Positions 27,060 through 36,980 of a DNA stretch of 64,000 bases are shown one piece after another. The notes under the pieces are model-generated. The model was not told the DNA's origin, did not search any database, and saw nothing but the letters and a program-made list of their open reading frames with translations. The DNA is taken from NCBI RefSeq assembly GCF_004320525.1, contig NZ_SIHX01000005.1:248001-312000 (forward strand), in the 5' to 3' direction. The position numbers were made by a program, and so were the translations under genes. Positions within the stretch are counted from its first letter, which is position 1. Every line of letters starts with the position of its first letter. Origin of the DNA: Arthrobacter sp. S39. GTDB taxonomy: Bacteria; Actinomycetota; Actinomycetes; Actinomycetales; Micrococcaceae.

Positions 27060-28282
27060 GCCTCGCTCCCACGGCCGCGCAGCTGCCCTCGCCTGAGGCC
27101 CTTCCCACGGCAGACTTTTTCGACTTCGAAGCGCTCCTCAGCCCTGCCGAACGCAGCAAGCTGGCGGAGCTCCGGGAGCTCCTGGCCACGGAAATCGCCC
27201 CCTACGCGACCGACTGGTGGAACAACGCGGAATTCCCGGCCCATATCCTCCCCAAGCTCGCTGCGCTTGAACTGAGCACACCCGCCCAGCGCGGCTACAG
27301 CCACCTGTTCGCGGGGCTGGTCATCGCCGAGATGACCCGCGTTGACACGTCCATCGCCACGTTTTTCCTGGTCCACCACGACCTCTTTGTGGAGTCCCTC
27401 TACGCCTTCGGTTCGCAGGAACAGAAGGACCGGCTGCTCGCGGACGCATCGGGCCTTCGCACCACGGGTGCGTTCGCGCTCACCGAGCCCGGCCACGGGT
27501 CCGACGTCGCCGGCGGCATGGAGACCCGGGCCCGGCGCGTTTCCCGGGCCACCGGACAACCCGACGACGACGGCGACACCTGGGTGCTCAACGGCGCCAA
27601 ACGCTGGATCGGCAACGGGACGTTCTGCGACTACCTGCTGGTGTGGGCCCGCGACGAGGCGGACGGCGCCGTGCGCGGTTTCATCGTGGATGCCGCACTG
27701 CCCGGAGTCAGCCGGAGCCGGATCGAACACAAAATCGCCCTGCGGACCGTCCAGAACGCCGACATTGTCTTCGAGGACGTCCGCGTCGCCGAAGCTGACC
27801 GCTTCGCCGGAATCAATGGCTTCGAGGACACCAACCAGCTCCTCAAGGGGTCGCGGATCATGGTGGCCTGGCAGGCGGTGGGGCAGCAGCTGGCGGCGTT
27901 CGACGTCGCCCGGCAGTACGCCGTCGAACGCCAGCAGTTCGGCCGGCCGCTGGCGAAGTTCCAGCTCATCCAGCAGCAGCTGGTCACGATGCTGGGCAAC
28001 GCCGTGGCCAGCATGGGCATGATGGCCCGGCTCGCCCAGCTCCAGGACGACGGCGGCGCGGACATGGCCCAGGTGGCGCTCGCGAAGGCGTACTGCAGCG
28101 CCCGGATGCGGGAGACCGTGGCGATGGGCCGGTCCATCCTGGGCGGAAACGGCATCGTCACCGACTACCGGATGGCGAAGATTTTCGCGGACGCCGAGGC
28201 CATCTACACCTACGAGGGCTCGTTCGAAATCAACACCCTCATTGTGGGCCGGGCCATCACCGGGGTCTCCGCCATCGTCTGA
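27056..28282 (+). CDS. Acyl-CoA dehydrogenase (glutaryl-CoA-dehydrogenase-like)
   Basis: 408 aa FAD enzyme forming trans-2-enoyl-CoA. Motifs: [59 protein letters not shown] and the C-terminal [21 protein letters not shown] holding the catalytic Glu. That last motif is closest to glutaryl-CoA dehydrogenases, though the substrate Arg was not verified. ATGA overlap with the SDR gene means coupled translation. Confidence 0.88.
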   Translation: MSLAPTAAQLPSPEALPTADFFDFEALLSPAERSKLAELRELLATEIAPYATDWWNNAEFPAHILPKLAALELSTPAQRGYSHLFAGLVIAEMTRVDTSIATFFLVHHDLFVESLYAFGSQEQKDRLLADASGLRTTGAFALTEPGHGSDVAGGMETRARRVSRATGQPDDDGDTWVLNGAKRWIGNGTFCDYLLVWARDEADGAVRGFIVDAALPGVSRSRIEHKIALRTVQNADIVFEDVRVAEADRFAGINGFEDTNQLLKGSRIMVAWQAVGQQLAAFDVARQYAVERQQFGRPLAKFQLIQQQLVTMLGNAVASMGMMARLAQLQDDGGADMAQVALAKAYCSARMRETVAMGRSILGGNGIVTDYRMAKIFADAEAIYTYEGSFEINTLIVGRAITGVSAIV

Positions 28283-28302
28283 CCCCCGGCCCGCTCACCC
28301 CC

Positions 28303-28363
28303 CGCGAACTGGCAGCTAATACCCTCAAAACGCGATTTTGCGGGTATTACCTGCACGTTCGCG
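28303..28363. terminator. Palindrome between convergent genes
   Basis: cgcgaac...gctaatacc pairs with gggtattac...gttcgcg around caaaacgcgattttg, forming a nested hairpin between the convergent acyl-CoA dehydrogenase and DUF1684 genes. It probably terminates both. Confidence 0.65.
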
Positions 28364-28364
28364 C

Positions 28365-29189
28365 TCAGTCGGTGAGCATAGGGTCCTTCTCACCGGCTTC
28401 GATCCGGTAGTCCAGGCTGTTGTTCTTCACCGGCATGGGGCACGTCCCGTACGGGGTAAACGCGCTGGGGTAGTTGATGGCGCGGTTGAAGTCCAGGACC
28501 ACCGAGCCATCCGGCCTGGGCCGGGCTGTGGACACCTTCCGCCAGTCGTCGGTGGAGTCGCCGTTGGTCTCGTCGTGGAACGTGACGGTGAGGGCGCCGA
28601 GCTTCTCCTCCTCCGCCTGCAGGTGGAACTCGTGGTCCTTGCCGGGCAGCCGGAACACCAGTTCCCCCACGGACCGGTGCACGCCGTCCACCAGCGGGTT
28701 TGCCGTGCTGATGGGTACGTCCACCGGCTCGGGATAGGGCCGGAAGCTGGCCTCCACCACCAGGTCCGGCCGGTGTTCGAAGGCGGGTACGCCGTCGAAC
28801 CCGGTGAAGACCGGCGAGCCGGCGTCCCTGGTGCGGATGGCATACTTCCCGGCACGCATGGCCAGCTCCACCACCACCTGCCTGCCGTCAGCACCGCCAA
28901 ACTGCACCCACATCAGCGATTCCTCGTCCTGGAGTGCCGCCGTCACCGTGCCGTCAACCGGCTGCCCTGTCTCCACGAACGTCAGTCCGTCCTCCGCGGA
29001 GGCGGTGAGTGCCGCCGTCGTACCGTCCGTTGACCACAGGCCAGGGACGAGTTCGACGCCGGCGGGCCGGGTTTCGAGCCACTGGAACGACGTGAGGGTC
29101 AGCCAGCCGTGCGGTGCCGCGAGTGCCTTGTTGCGGTTGGCGCGGAAACGCTGCCAGCGTTCCAGCTGGGCGGCGGGTGCGGTGTTCAT
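28365..29189 (-). CDS. DUF1684 domain protein
   Basis: 274 aa with a good SD (AGGAGG) before the ATG at 29189. Hallmarks: GWLTLTSFQWLE near the start, YPEPVDVPIST, and the C-terminal VVLDFNRAINYPSAFTPYGTCPMP containing a conserved Arg, Asn and Cys. The family is cytosolic and widespread, with no established activity. Monocistronic, facing a terminator palindrome. Confidence 0.88.
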   Translation of the reverse strand: MNTAPAAQLERWQRFRANRNKALAAPHGWLTLTSFQWLETRPAGVELVPGLWSTDGTTAALTASAEDGLTFVETGQPVDGTVTAALQDEESLMWVQFGGADGRQVVVELAMRAGKYAIRTRDAGSPVFTGFDGVPAFEHRPDLVVEASFRPYPEPVDVPISTANPLVDGVHRSVGELVFRLPGKDHEFHLQAEEEKLGALTVTFHDETNGDSTDDWRKVSTARPRPDGSVVLDFNRAINYPSAFTPYGTCPMPVKNNSLDYRIEAGEKDPMLTD

Positions 29190-29334
29190 GGTGCCTCCTG
29201 GACGTCGTGGCCCCGGCTACAACCCCGGCGGCCAACGATTCATTCCATCACTGACCGGGCCGTTTGCCTTGCGGCGCGGGCGGAGTAACGTCGGAACCGG
29301 AAGCGGCTTCGCGCCACGCCGAAACGGAGGAACC

Positions 29335-30015
29335 ATGAAGATCGCGGTCCTGGGAACGGGCACCGTTGGCCGGGCCCTGGCGGGGGCGCTGGCCGGGCTG
29401 GGGCACAGCGTGGTCATGGGCACGCGGGATCCCCAGGCAACGTTCGCGCGGTCCCGCCCGGATGCGATGGGCGCCGCGCCGTTCAGCGAATGGCACGCCG
29501 CCAACCAGGAGATTCCGCTGGAAACGTACGCCGACGCGGCCGCCGCCAGCGAGCTGGTGGTCAACGCCACCAACGGGGCCGGTGCCCTGAATGCCTTGGG
29601 CCTGGCCGGGTCTGCCAACCTCTCCCGCAAAGTGCTGATGGATGTATCCAACGCGCTCGATTTCTCCCAGGGCAGGCCACCGGTGTTGAACCCGGTCAAC
29701 ACCGACAGCCTCGGCGAAAGGATCCAGCACTCCTTCCCGGATGCCCGCGTGGTCAAGACACTCAATACGATGAACGCAGGCCTGATGGTTGATCCCATGC
29801 GGTTGGACGGCGGGGACCACTCGGTGTTTGTGTCAGGCGACGACGCGGAAGCCAAAGCGGTGGTCAGTGGCCTCCTGCAGGAGCTGGGGCACCAGGACAT
29901 CATCGACCTTGGCGACATCAAGTCCGCCCGCGGCGCCGAAATGATGCTGCCGGTGTGGTTGCGCCTTTCCGGAGCCCTGGGGACCTTTGATTTCAACTTC
30001 AAGATCGTGCGCTGA
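29335..30015 (+). CDS. NAD(P)-binding reductase-like protein (F420-dependent NADP reductase fold)
   Basis: 226 aa. ATG at 29335 behind ACGGAGG. N-terminal Rossmann fold GTGTVGRALAGALAGLGHSVVMGTRDP, where the RD after the second strand suggests NADPH. The C-terminal part (ARVVKTLNTMNAGLM, VFVSGDDAEAKAVVSGLLQELG) matches the NADPH-dependent F420 reductase/NAD-binding-2 group. The partner substrate is uncertain. Monocistronic, upstream of ppc. Confidence 0.83.
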   Translation: MKIAVLGTGTVGRALAGALAGLGHSVVMGTRDPQATFARSRPDAMGAAPFSEWHAANQEIPLETYADAAAASELVVNATNGAGALNALGLAGSANLSRKVLMDVSNALDFSQGRPPVLNPVNTDSLGERIQHSFPDARVVKTLNTMNAGLMVDPMRLDGGDHSVFVSGDDAEAKAVVSGLLQELGHQDIIDLGDIKSARGAEMMLPVWLRLSGALGTFDFNFKIVR

Positions 30016-30158
30016 AACACCAGGAACGGCAGTGACACTATCTGAGACGGATTCCCCGGAGGCGGCCCCGTGCGGGTAGCATCTTTAGCTAGTAACGTGG
30101 CTCACAGGTATCCAGCGCAGTGTACGAGCCAAGTCCGAACCCTCGAAAGATAGTTTCC

Positions 30159-32981
30159 ATGGCTGACACTGCAATAAATTCTGAAACTGACCTCGCTGCC
30201 GAGCTGCGGGCAGACGTCCGGCGCGTCTCCACGCTGCTGGGCGAATCCCTGGTGCGCCAGCACGGGCCCGAGCTCCTGGACCTGGTGGAGCAGGTGCGCC
30301 TCCTCACCAAGGAATCCAAGGAAGCCGCCCGCGGCGGCGCGGATGCCACCGGACCGTGGAGCGCGCACGACGTCGTCGCCCAGGTCCGCGAACTGCTCGG
30401 CTCCCTGCCGATCGAGCAGGCAACCGACCTCGTGCGGGCGTTTGCCTTCTACTTCCACCTCGCCAACGCGGCCGAGCAGGTCCACCGCGTCCGCGGCCTC
30501 CGGACCCGGGCGGAGAAGGACGGCTGGCTCGCGAAGGCGGTATCCGACATCGCCGGCCAGGCCGGACCGGCCGTGCTGCAGGAAGTGGTGAACGGACTCG
30601 ACGTCCGCCCCATCTTCACCGCCCACCCCACCGAGGCGTCGCGCCGCTCCGTGCTGGACAAGATCCGCAAGCTGTCCGACGTGCTGGCCCAGCCCACCCA
30701 CGAGGGCACCACCGCCCGCCGCCGGCAGGACCGTCAGCTGGCCGAAATCATTGACCAGATGTGGCAGACGGACGAGCTCCGCCAGGTCCGGCCCACCCCC
30801 GTGGACGAGGCCCGCAACGCCATCTACTACCTCGGCAGCATCCTCACCGACGCCATGCCCGAGATGCTCACCGAGCTCTCGGAACTGCTCGGCGAACACG
30901 GCGTCACCCTCGCACACCAGAACGCGCCCATCCGCTTCGGTTCCTGGATCGGCGGCGACAGGGACGGCAACCCCAACGTCACGGCGGCCGTCACCCGCGA
31001 AATCCTGCAGATCCAGAACCAGCACGCGGTGCGCATCAGCATCGGCATGATCGACGAACTGATCTCCATCCTCTCCAACTCCACCGCGCTCGCCGGCGCC
31101 GACAAGGAGCTGCTGGAATCAATCGACGTCGACCTGAAGAAACTCCCGGGCCTGGACCGCCGCGTGCTGGAGCTCAACGCACAGGAGCCCTACCGGCTGA
31201 AGCTGACCTGCATCAAGGCCAAGCTGATCAACACGGGCAAGCGTGTGGCCTCCGGCGCCGTGCACGAGCACGGCCGGGACTACAGCGCCACCGACGAACT
31301 CCTGGCCGACCTCGAACTGCTGGAACTCTCGCTCCGGAACCACTCGGCGTCGCTCGCTGCCGACGGCGCCCTGGCCCGCGTCCGCCGCGCCGTGGCGTCC
31401 TTCGGCCTGCACCTGGCCACCCTCGACATCCGCGAACACGCCGACCACCACCACGACGCCGTCGGCCAGCTGATGGACCGGCTCGGCGGCCCGGGCCTGC
31501 GCTACGCGGAACTGAGCCGGGAGGAGCGCTTCGAGGTGCTGGGGTCTGAGCTTGCCTCACGCCGACCGTTGTCCGGGCACCCGATCAAGCTCGACGGCGT
31601 GGCCGACGGCACGTACGACGTCTTCCGCGAGATCCGCCGCGCCCTGCGCATCTACGGCCCCGACGTCATCGAGACCTACATCATTTCCATGACCCGCGGC
31701 GCGGACGACGTCCTGGCCGCCGCCGTCCTGGCCCGCGAGGCCGGCCTGGTGAACCTGTTCGGTGAGAACCCGCACGCCAAGATCGGGTTCGCCCCGCTGC
31801 TGGAAACAGTTGAGGAACTCCGGGCCTCGGCGGAGATCGTGGACCAGCTGCTGTCCGATCCGTCCTACCGCGAACTGGTGCGGCTGCGCGGAGACGTCCA
31901 GGAAATCATGCTCGGCTACTCGGACTCCAACAAGGAATCCGGTGTGATGACCAGCCAGTGGGAGATCCATAAGACGCAACGGAAACTCCGCGACGTCGCC
32001 GCCAAGCACGGGGTCCGGGTCCGCCTGTTCCACGGCCGCGGCGGTTCCGTGGGCCGGGGCGGCGGACCCACCTACGACGCCATCATGGCCCAGCCCAACG
32101 GCGTGCTCGAGGGCGAGATCAAGTTCACCGAACAGGGTGAGGTCATCTCGGACAAGTACTCGCTGCCGGAACTGGCCCGCGAAAACCTTGAGCTGTCCCT
32201 CGCGGCCGTGCTGCAGGGTTCGGCCCTGCACCGTGACCCGCGCACGTCCGATGACCAGCGCGAACGGTACGGGCACGTGATGGAGACCATCTCCGACGCC
32301 GCCTTTGACCGGTACCGGAAGCTGATCGACGACCCGGACCTGCCCGCATATTTCATGGCCTCGACCCCGGTGGAGCAGCTGGGCTCCCTGAACATCGGCT
32401 CCCGCCCGTCCAAGCGCCCGGATTCCGGCGCCGGCCTCGGCGGCCTGCGCGCCATCCCGTGGGTGTTCGGCTGGACCCAGTCGCGGCAGATTGTGCCGGG
32501 CTGGTTCGGTGTGGGCTCCGGCCTGAGGGCTGCCCGCGAGGCTGGAAACTCCGCCCAGCTGGTGGAGATGATGGAGAACTGGCACTTCTTCCGCTCGGTC
32601 CTCTCGAACGTGGAAATGACGCTGGCCAAGACGGACCTGGATATCGCCGGGTACTACGTGGCCACCCTGGTCCCCGAGGAGCTGCACCACCTCTTCCGTG
32701 CCATCCGCGAGGAGTACGACCTCACGGTCTCCGAGATCCAGAACCTGACCGGCGAAAACGTGCTCCTCGACGCCCAGCCCACCCTCAAGCGGTCCCTCGA
32801 GATCCGCGACCAGTACCTTGACCCCATCAGCTACCTGCAGGTGGAGCTCCTCCGCCGCGTGCGGGCCGGCCAGGGTGCCGAGGGCGAAACCATCAGCGGT
32901 GCCGAGATCGACGAACGCCTCCAGCGGGCCATGCTGATCACCGTCAACGGCGTCGCCGCTGGCCTGCGCAACACCGGCTAA
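30159..32981 (+). CDS. ppc: Phosphoenolpyruvate carboxylase
   Basis: 940 aa anaplerotic enzyme converting PEP and bicarbonate to oxaloacetate. Active-site blocks are intact: [17 protein letters not shown] (His), [35 protein letters not shown] and the C-terminal [10 protein letters not shown]. The ATG at 30159 is favoured over a GTG at 30120 because the extra 13 residues look non-conserved. The SD is weak. The gene stands alone, with a palindrome just after the stop. Confidence 0.97.
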   Translation: MADTAINSETDLAAELRADVRRVSTLLGESLVRQHGPELLDLVEQVRLLTKESKEAARGGADATGPWSAHDVVAQVRELLGSLPIEQATDLVRAFAFYFHLANAAEQVHRVRGLRTRAEKDGWLAKAVSDIAGQAGPAVLQEVVNGLDVRPIFTAHPTEASRRSVLDKIRKLSDVLAQPTHEGTTARRRQDRQLAEIIDQMWQTDELRQVRPTPVDEARNAIYYLGSILTDAMPEMLTELSELLGEHGVTLAHQNAPIRFGSWIGGDRDGNPNVTAAVTREILQIQNQHAVRISIGMIDELISILSNSTALAGADKELLESIDVDLKKLPGLDRRVLELNAQEPYRLKLTCIKAKLINTGKRVASGAVHEHGRDYSATDELLADLELLELSLRNHSASLAADGALARVRRAVASFGLHLATLDIREHADHHHDAVGQLMDRLGGPGLRYAELSREERFEVLGSELASRRPLSGHPIKLDGVADGTYDVFREIRRALRIYGPDVIETYIISMTRGADDVLAAAVLAREAGLVNLFGENPHAKIGFAPLLETVEELRASAEIVDQLLSDPSYRELVRLRGDVQEIMLGYSDSNKESGVMTSQWEIHKTQRKLRDVAAKHGVRVRLFHGRGGSVGRGGGPTYDAIMAQPNGVLEGEIKFTEQGEVISDKYSLPELARENLELSLAAVLQGSALHRDPRTSDDQRERYGHVMETISDAAFDRYRKLIDDPDLPAYFMASTPVEQLGSLNIGSRPSKRPDSGAGLGGLRAIPWVFGWTQSRQIVPGWFGVGSGLRAAREAGNSAQLVEMMENWHFFRSVLSNVEMTLAKTDLDIAGYYVATLVPEELHHLFRAIREEYDLTVSEIQNLTGENVLLDAQPTLKRSLEIRDQYLDPISYLQVELLRRVRAGQGAEGETISGAEIDERLQRAMLITVNGVAAGLRNTG

Positions 32982-32988
32982 ACCCGGT

Positions 32989-33044
32989 TGCGCTATCACT
33001 TGTGGTCCTTCTGAGTCCTGGGAACGACCATAAGTGATAGCGCA
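32989..33044. terminator. ppc terminator palindrome, related to the 100-bp repeat core
   Basis: tgcgctatcactt pairs with aagtgatagcgca, and the inner tggtcctt pairs with ggaacgacca. The gctatcact core recalls the inner arm of the repeats at 764 and 5828. Confidence 0.7.
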
Positions 33045-33070
33045 TCGGGGATTTGGATAAGGTTGACGGC

Positions 33071-33376
33071 ATGCCTTCATTCCAGACCCGCCTGAAAATT
33101 ACCGGACTGAAGCCTGGCAATCCGCCGGAATCAGTGATGGCGGCCGCCGTCGAGGCACTGGAGACCCGCCACCATGTGGAGTCCAACCAGCTGGAGCTTG
33201 CCGGCGGCGTTCCGCAGCTGAACCTCCGCTTCCTGGTGGAGGCCACCGAGTACCACGGTGAGAACCAGCAGGCGCGGGAGTCGGCAGCGATGATGCGCGA
33301 CGCCGTCGAACGGGTTGCGCTGACAGGTTCGCTGATGGTGCTCCGCCGGAACCGCGGCCGCTGGGCGCCGCTCTAA
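33071..33376 (+). CDS. Small conserved hypothetical protein
   Basis: 101 aa from the ATG at 33071, with TAAGGT 7 nt upstream (leaderless type). Predicted alternation of strands and helices (FQTRLKITGLKPGNPPESVMAAAVEALE ... LRFLVEATEYHGENQQARESAAMMRDAVERVA) suggests a compact alpha/beta protein. No signal peptide, TM segment or known catalytic motif. Codon use is like its neighbours. Function unknown. Confidence 0.7.
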   Translation: MPSFQTRLKITGLKPGNPPESVMAAAVEALETRHHVESNQLELAGGVPQLNLRFLVEATEYHGENQQARESAAMMRDAVERVALTGSLMVLRRNRGRWAPL

Positions 33377-33394
33377 ACTCAGGCGCCGGGGGCT

Positions 33395-34012
33395 TCAGTC
33401 GCCGGGCGCTGGCTCGTCCACGGGGGAGCGGGTGCCGCGCCGCCGGGTCACAATGATGCCGACGACGATGCCGATCAGCAGGCCAAGCACCACGCCGATC
33501 AGGGAGCTGGCCCAGAACGGCAGCTTCGTGGTCGACCCCGTGAAATAGCCCAGCCCCACCAGCCAGCACGCCCAAAGGACTGCCCCGAGGCCCGCGCAGA
33601 GGCTGAAGCCCCGGACCGAAACATCAGCGATGCCCGCGGCTGCCGACGTCGCCAGCCGTCCGCCGGGGATGAAGCGGGCGCCGATGATGGTCCCGTAGGT
33701 GGAGGAGCGGCCGGCTTTGGCGATGCCCGCATGGATGCCGGCGTGGACTTTGCGGCCCCAGGGCCACCGGTCCAGCACATGGCTGAGGCGGCGTTTGAAG
33801 AGCTGGAACACCACCATGTCGCCGAGCCAGGAGGCCAGCGCGGACAGTGCACCCACGAGGAAGACGTTGGCCCGGCCGTCGGCGGAGAGGGCTCCGCCGG
33901 TAATCACCACCATCTCGGACGGGATGGGCGGGAAGATGGCATCGCCGAGGACCACGGGGATGATCCAGAAGTAGATCGCCGCCCCCCAGCTGTCCGCGTT
34001 GCCAAAGTCCAT
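33395..34012 (-). CDS. DedA-family membrane protein
   Basis: 205 aa from the ATG at 34012, with a GTG six bases upstream as an alternative. Signature features: IIPVVLGDAIFPPIPSEMVVITGGALSA near the N-terminus, the amphipathic FKRRLSHVLDRWPWGRKVHAG loop and GARFIPGGRLATSAAAG with the essential Arg residues. About five hydrophobic segments. DedA proteins influence lipid-carrier flipping and membrane potential. A much longer frame upstream to 35044 is antisense shadow. Confidence 0.88.
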   Translation of the reverse strand: MDFGNADSWGAAIYFWIIPVVLGDAIFPPIPSEMVVITGGALSADGRANVFLVGALSALASWLGDMVVFQLFKRRLSHVLDRWPWGRKVHAGIHAGIAKAGRSSTYGTIIGARFIPGGRLATSAAAGIADVSVRGFSLCAGLGAVLWACWLVGLGYFTGSTTKLPFWASSLIGVVLGLLIGIVVGIIVTRRRGTRSPVDEPAPGD

Positions 34013-34062
34013 GGCCACAAAGTACCGCACTTTCGGGGCGCGGGACCGTGCGGGGCTTCCCG

Positions 34063-34683
34063 TTAGTGGCGGTGGCTGAGGTGCCGGGCGGCCAGGTAGT
34101 ACCAGTAAGGCCAGACGGCCCACGCAGTGGCGCCTACTGCTATTCCGGCGCCTCCGATGCCCCAGCGGAACCATTTCGGTGCCCGCCCGACGACGGCCAC
34201 GCCAGCCACCGGGAGGGCTGCCATCAGGGCGCCGCCGATGAACTGTCCCAGTTTTGCCAGGTCCCGCGGGTAGCCGCCCGCCTTGTACAGCGCACGGTTG
34301 GCCAGCAGGAACCAGGCGGCCTGGACCACCATGGCCCCGACGCTGATGCCGGTGGATGGGGCGAAATCGAGTTTCTTGAAGACCAGCAGGAACGAGCTCG
34401 CAGCCCCGGCGCCCGACGCAACAACGACCAGCCATTTGGCCGCCTCGGAGCCGGGCGTCCGGCGAAGGCGCCGGTGGACCTGGACCACCACGGGGATGAT
34501 CGCCAGGTTGAAGACGCCCCCGGTGGCGTCGTTGATAGTGCCGAAGATATAGGGGCCATCCTTGGGGACTTCGACGGCATACATGGCGCCTAGCGTTGCC
34601 ACGCCCACGACGCCGAGGCCTGCGGCGGCGTAGGCGAACTTGGCGGCCGTCCGGTCCCCGGGGATCTCGATGAGCGTTTCCAT
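34063..34683 (-). CDS. Hypothetical multi-pass membrane protein
   Basis: 206 aa, with about five to six predicted TM segments (AYAAAGLGVVGVATLGAMYAV, GVFNLAIIPVVVQV, WLVVVASGAGAASSFLLVF, ISVGAMVVQAAWFLLA, LMAALPVAGVAVVG, GAGIAVGATAWAVW). The His-rich end is AARHLSHRH. The gene is 50 bp upstream of dedA on the same strand, so co-transcription is possible. I do not recognise a family. Confidence 0.75.
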   Translation of the reverse strand: METLIEIPGDRTAAKFAYAAAGLGVVGVATLGAMYAVEVPKDGPYIFGTINDATGGVFNLAIIPVVVQVHRRLRRTPGSEAAKWLVVVASGAGAASSFLLVFKKLDFAPSTGISVGAMVVQAAWFLLANRALYKAGGYPRDLAKLGQFIGGALMAALPVAGVAVVGRAPKWFRWGIGGAGIAVGATAWAVWPYWYYLAARHLSHRH

Positions 34684-34769
34684 GGGGTCTCCTCACCCTG
34701 GCGCGGATACCCACAGGATATTCCCGCTTCCGCCTGTCATCCAGAGGTTTCCGGTGGGACACTGGCGGC

Positions 34770-35300
34770 ATGCGGATCCAGGTTCTCGAGGGCGACATCA
34801 CCACCCGCTCCGTGGACGCGATCGTGAACGTGGCGAACTCCACGCTGCTGGGCGGCGGGGGAGTGGACGGGGCCATCCACCGGGCTGCCGGGCCCGAACT
34901 GCTGGCTGCCTGCCGCGAACTCCGGACCAGGGAACTGCCGCACGGGCTTCCGGTGGGGGCCGCCGTCGCCACCCCCGGTTTCCGGCTCCCGGCGCGCTGG
35001 GTCATCCACACCGTGGGACCCAACCGCCACGCCGGGCAGACCAACCCGGCGCTGCTGGTGTCCTGCTTCAGCGAAAGTCTGCGCGTGGCGGATTCGGTGG
35101 GGGCCGGTTCGGTTGCTTTCCCGGCGGTGGGTGGCGGGGTCTATGGCTGGCATGGGCGCGACGTCGCCGGAGCAGCGTTCGACGCCGTCCGAGGGTTTGG
35201 TGCCTCACACCCGTCCAGCGTGCTGGAATTGGTGGAGTTTGTGCTGTTCGGCCCCGAGATGGAGCAGGCGTTCAGCGCCGTGTTTGAACAGCCTCGCTGA
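34770..35300 (+). CDS. Macro-domain protein (ADP-ribose deacetylase type)
   Basis: 176 aa single macro domain. ADP-ribose-binding motifs are in order: LEGDITTRSVDAIVNVANSTLLGGGGVDGAIHRAAG (usually NAAN, here NVAN), LPARWVIHTVGPN, and SVAFPAVGGGVYGW followed by AGAAFDAV. MacroD-like members hydrolyse O-acetyl-ADP-ribose or remove ADP-ribose from proteins. The 3' end overlaps the convergent pseudouridine synthase gene by 29 bp. GACACT-N6 before the ATG fits a leaderless start. Confidence 0.92.
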   Translation: MRIQVLEGDITTRSVDAIVNVANSTLLGGGGVDGAIHRAAGPELLAACRELRTRELPHGLPVGAAVATPGFRLPARWVIHTVGPNRHAGQTNPALLVSCFSESLRVADSVGAGSVAFPAVGGGVYGWHGRDVAGAAFDAVRGFGASHPSSVLELVEFVLFGPEMEQAFSAVFEQPR

Positions 35301-36243
35301 GTTCCAGCCGGCTGCGGTACTCCACGGGCTTCTGGCTGATGGGGTCCACGAACCTGATGCCGCGGGCCAGCAGCTGCAGCGGTTTGGTGTAGTCGTCCGG
35401 GGCCTTGTCCAGCAGGTCGGGGTAAAACGCGTCGTTCACGATGCCCAGGCCCAGCGAAGCCATGTGAACCCGGAGCTGGTGCGTTTTCCCGGAGTGCGGC
35501 TCCAGCCGGTAGCGCGCCAGCCGGAGCGCCGGACTGGTGACAGGGGCACCTGCGCGAGCGCCGCCGTCGAACGTTTCCAGCCGTTCGATCCGGGTCTCCG
35601 CGTTGGGCTCTCCCTCGATCACTTCGGCCAGCAGGTAGCTGCGGGACTTGGTCATCCGGTTCCGCACCACCACCGGGAAATCGACGGCGGGATACCCGGG
35701 GGCCGGCTCGGCGGCGGAGATGCACTCGTATTCCTTTTGCACCTGGCGCTTCTCGAAGAGCACCTGGTACCTGCCGCGGGTTTCCGGGTTGGTGGACAGC
35801 AGCAGGACGCCGGCGGTCATCCGGTCCAGGCGGTGCATGGGGATCAGGTCGGGCAGGTCCAGCTGGTTCCGGAGCCGGACCAGCGCTGATTCCTGGATAT
35901 ACGTCCCGCCGGGGGTGGTGGGCAGGAAGTGCGGCTTGTCCACTACCAAGAGATGTTCGTCCTGGTGCAGGATGCTGATTTCCACCGGAATGCGGGTCTC
36001 CGGCGGCAGGGTGCGGTAGTACCAGATGAAGGTGTGGTCCTCGAGCAGGGTGGCCCGGTCCAACGGGATGCCGCCCTCGCCCACGATCTCGCCGGCGTCG
36101 AACCTGTCCTCGATGCCCTGCGGATCGATGTGGCCCCAGCGGTGCATCATGTAGTCCATCGCGGTGTCCCAGGGCCCCTCGTCCGGGAGTCGCAGGCGGG
36201 TCGCGTTGACGCCGTCGCGCACGGGGAGGGGGGATTGCATCAC
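35272..36243 (-). CDS. RluA-family pseudouridine synthase
   Basis: 323 aa. The catalytic Asp is in IPMHRLDRMTAGVLLLS, with EKRQVQKEYEC and KTHQLRVHMASLGLGIVNDAFYP downstream, all standard for the RluA superfamily. The N-terminal ~80 residues (DTAMDYMMHRWGHI ... DHTFIWYYRTLPPE) replace the S4 domain with a distinct extension seen in actinobacterial members. It isomerises uridines in rRNA or tRNA; the exact target is not assignable. Confidence 0.9.
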   Translation of the reverse strand: MMQSPLPVRDGVNATRLRLPDEGPWDTAMDYMMHRWGHIDPQGIEDRFDAGEIVGEGGIPLDRATLLEDHTFIWYYRTLPPETRIPVEISILHQDEHLLVVDKPHFLPTTPGGTYIQESALVRLRNQLDLPDLIPMHRLDRMTAGVLLLSTNPETRGRYQVLFEKRQVQKEYECISAAEPAPGYPAVDFPVVVRNRMTKSRSYLLAEVIEGEPNAETRIERLETFDGGARAGAPVTSPALRLARYRLEPHSGKTHQLRVHMASLGLGIVNDAFYPDLLDKAPDDYTKPLQLLARGIRFVDPISQKPVEYRSRLELSEAVQTRR

Positions 36244-36297
36244 CGGTCCATTCTACTTGCCCCGCAAATGGCTGCCCAACCGACGGAAAAAAAGTTC

Positions 36298-36326
36298 TTG
36301 ACAATAAAAGTTGTCGGTTGCATGAT
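36298..36326 (+). promoter_or_regulatory. Promoter and candidate operator of the ArsR gene
   Basis: TTGACA at 36298 and CATGAT at 36321 are spaced 17 bp. CATGAT ends 6 nt before the ATG, predicting a leaderless mRNA. The -35 and spacer include gacaa-N6-ttgtc, a small inverted repeat placed for autorepression. Confidence 0.7.
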
Positions 36327-36332
36327 GGAACC

Positions 36333-36980
36333 ATGTTGGACATCGAAGTGATCGAGGACCCCGCTGCGGCGGAGGCGTCGCTGGACCCGATCCGGACGCG
36401 CATCCTCCGGGAGCTCGCCGAACCGGGATCTGCCACGCAGCTTGCCGCCAAGGTGGGCCTGCCGCGGCAGAAGGTCAACTACCACCTCAAAGCCCTGGAG
36501 CGGCACGGCCTGGTGGAGCTCGTGGAGGAGCGGCGCAAGGGCAACGTCACCGAACGCGTTCTCCAGGCGACGGCGGCCTCCTACCTGATTTCGCCCGTGG
36601 CCCTCGCGTCGGTGGCCCCGGATCCGCATCGGTTCTCGGACCGCTTCTCGGCGTTCTGGCTGCTGGCGCTCGCGGGCCGGATGGTCCAGGAGGTGGGCAA
36701 GCTCATCGCCGGGGCCGCCGCCGCAAGGCAGAAGCTCGCCACGTTCGCGATCGACGGCGAAATCACCTTCCGCAGCGCAGCTGACCGGGCCGCCTTTGCC
36801 GAGGAGCTCGGCGTCGCCGTCACCCGCCTGGTGGACAAGTATCACGACGGCGGCGGCACACCCGACCCGGGTGGCACCCCGGCGGGCGGCGGACGAAAAC
36901 ACCGGCTCGTCGTCGCGCTTCACCCCGTTCTCAAGACCCCCATCAAATCCCTTTCAGTGAAGGAACAGGACAATGACTGA
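36333..36980 (+). CDS. ArsR-type helix-turn-helix regulator
   Basis: 215 aa. Winged helix at ~15-80: DPIRTRILRELAEPGSATQLAAKVGLPRQKVNYHLKALERHGLVELVEERRKGN. No metal-binding Cys motif, so this is not a classical metal sensor. The C-terminal half is helical with a Gly-rich loop. The end overlaps the SRPBCC gene by 8 bp, the common ArsR-AHSA1 pairing, which suggests that the partner supplies or processes the signal. Its promoter carries an inverted repeat. Confidence 0.9.
   Translation: MLDIEVIEDPAAAEASLDPIRTRILRELAEPGSATQLAAKVGLPRQKVNYHLKALERHGLVELVEERRKGNVTERVLQATAASYLISPVALASVAPDPHRFSDRFSAFWLLALAGRMVQEVGKLIAGAAAARQKLATFAIDGEITFRSAADRAAFAEELGVAVTRLVDKYHDGGGTPDPGGTPAGGGRKHRLVVALHPVLKTPIKSLSVKEQDND

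Noticed and set aside
26771-27730. 319-aa minus-strand frame over SDR and acyl-CoA dehydrogenase
   Set aside because: Both plus-strand genes carry complete catalytic motifs; the antisense frame crosses two unrelated genes.
31557-33080. 507-aa frame antisense to ppc
   Set aside because: Fully covered by ppc, which has intact active-site motifs; the antisense product has low-complexity composition.
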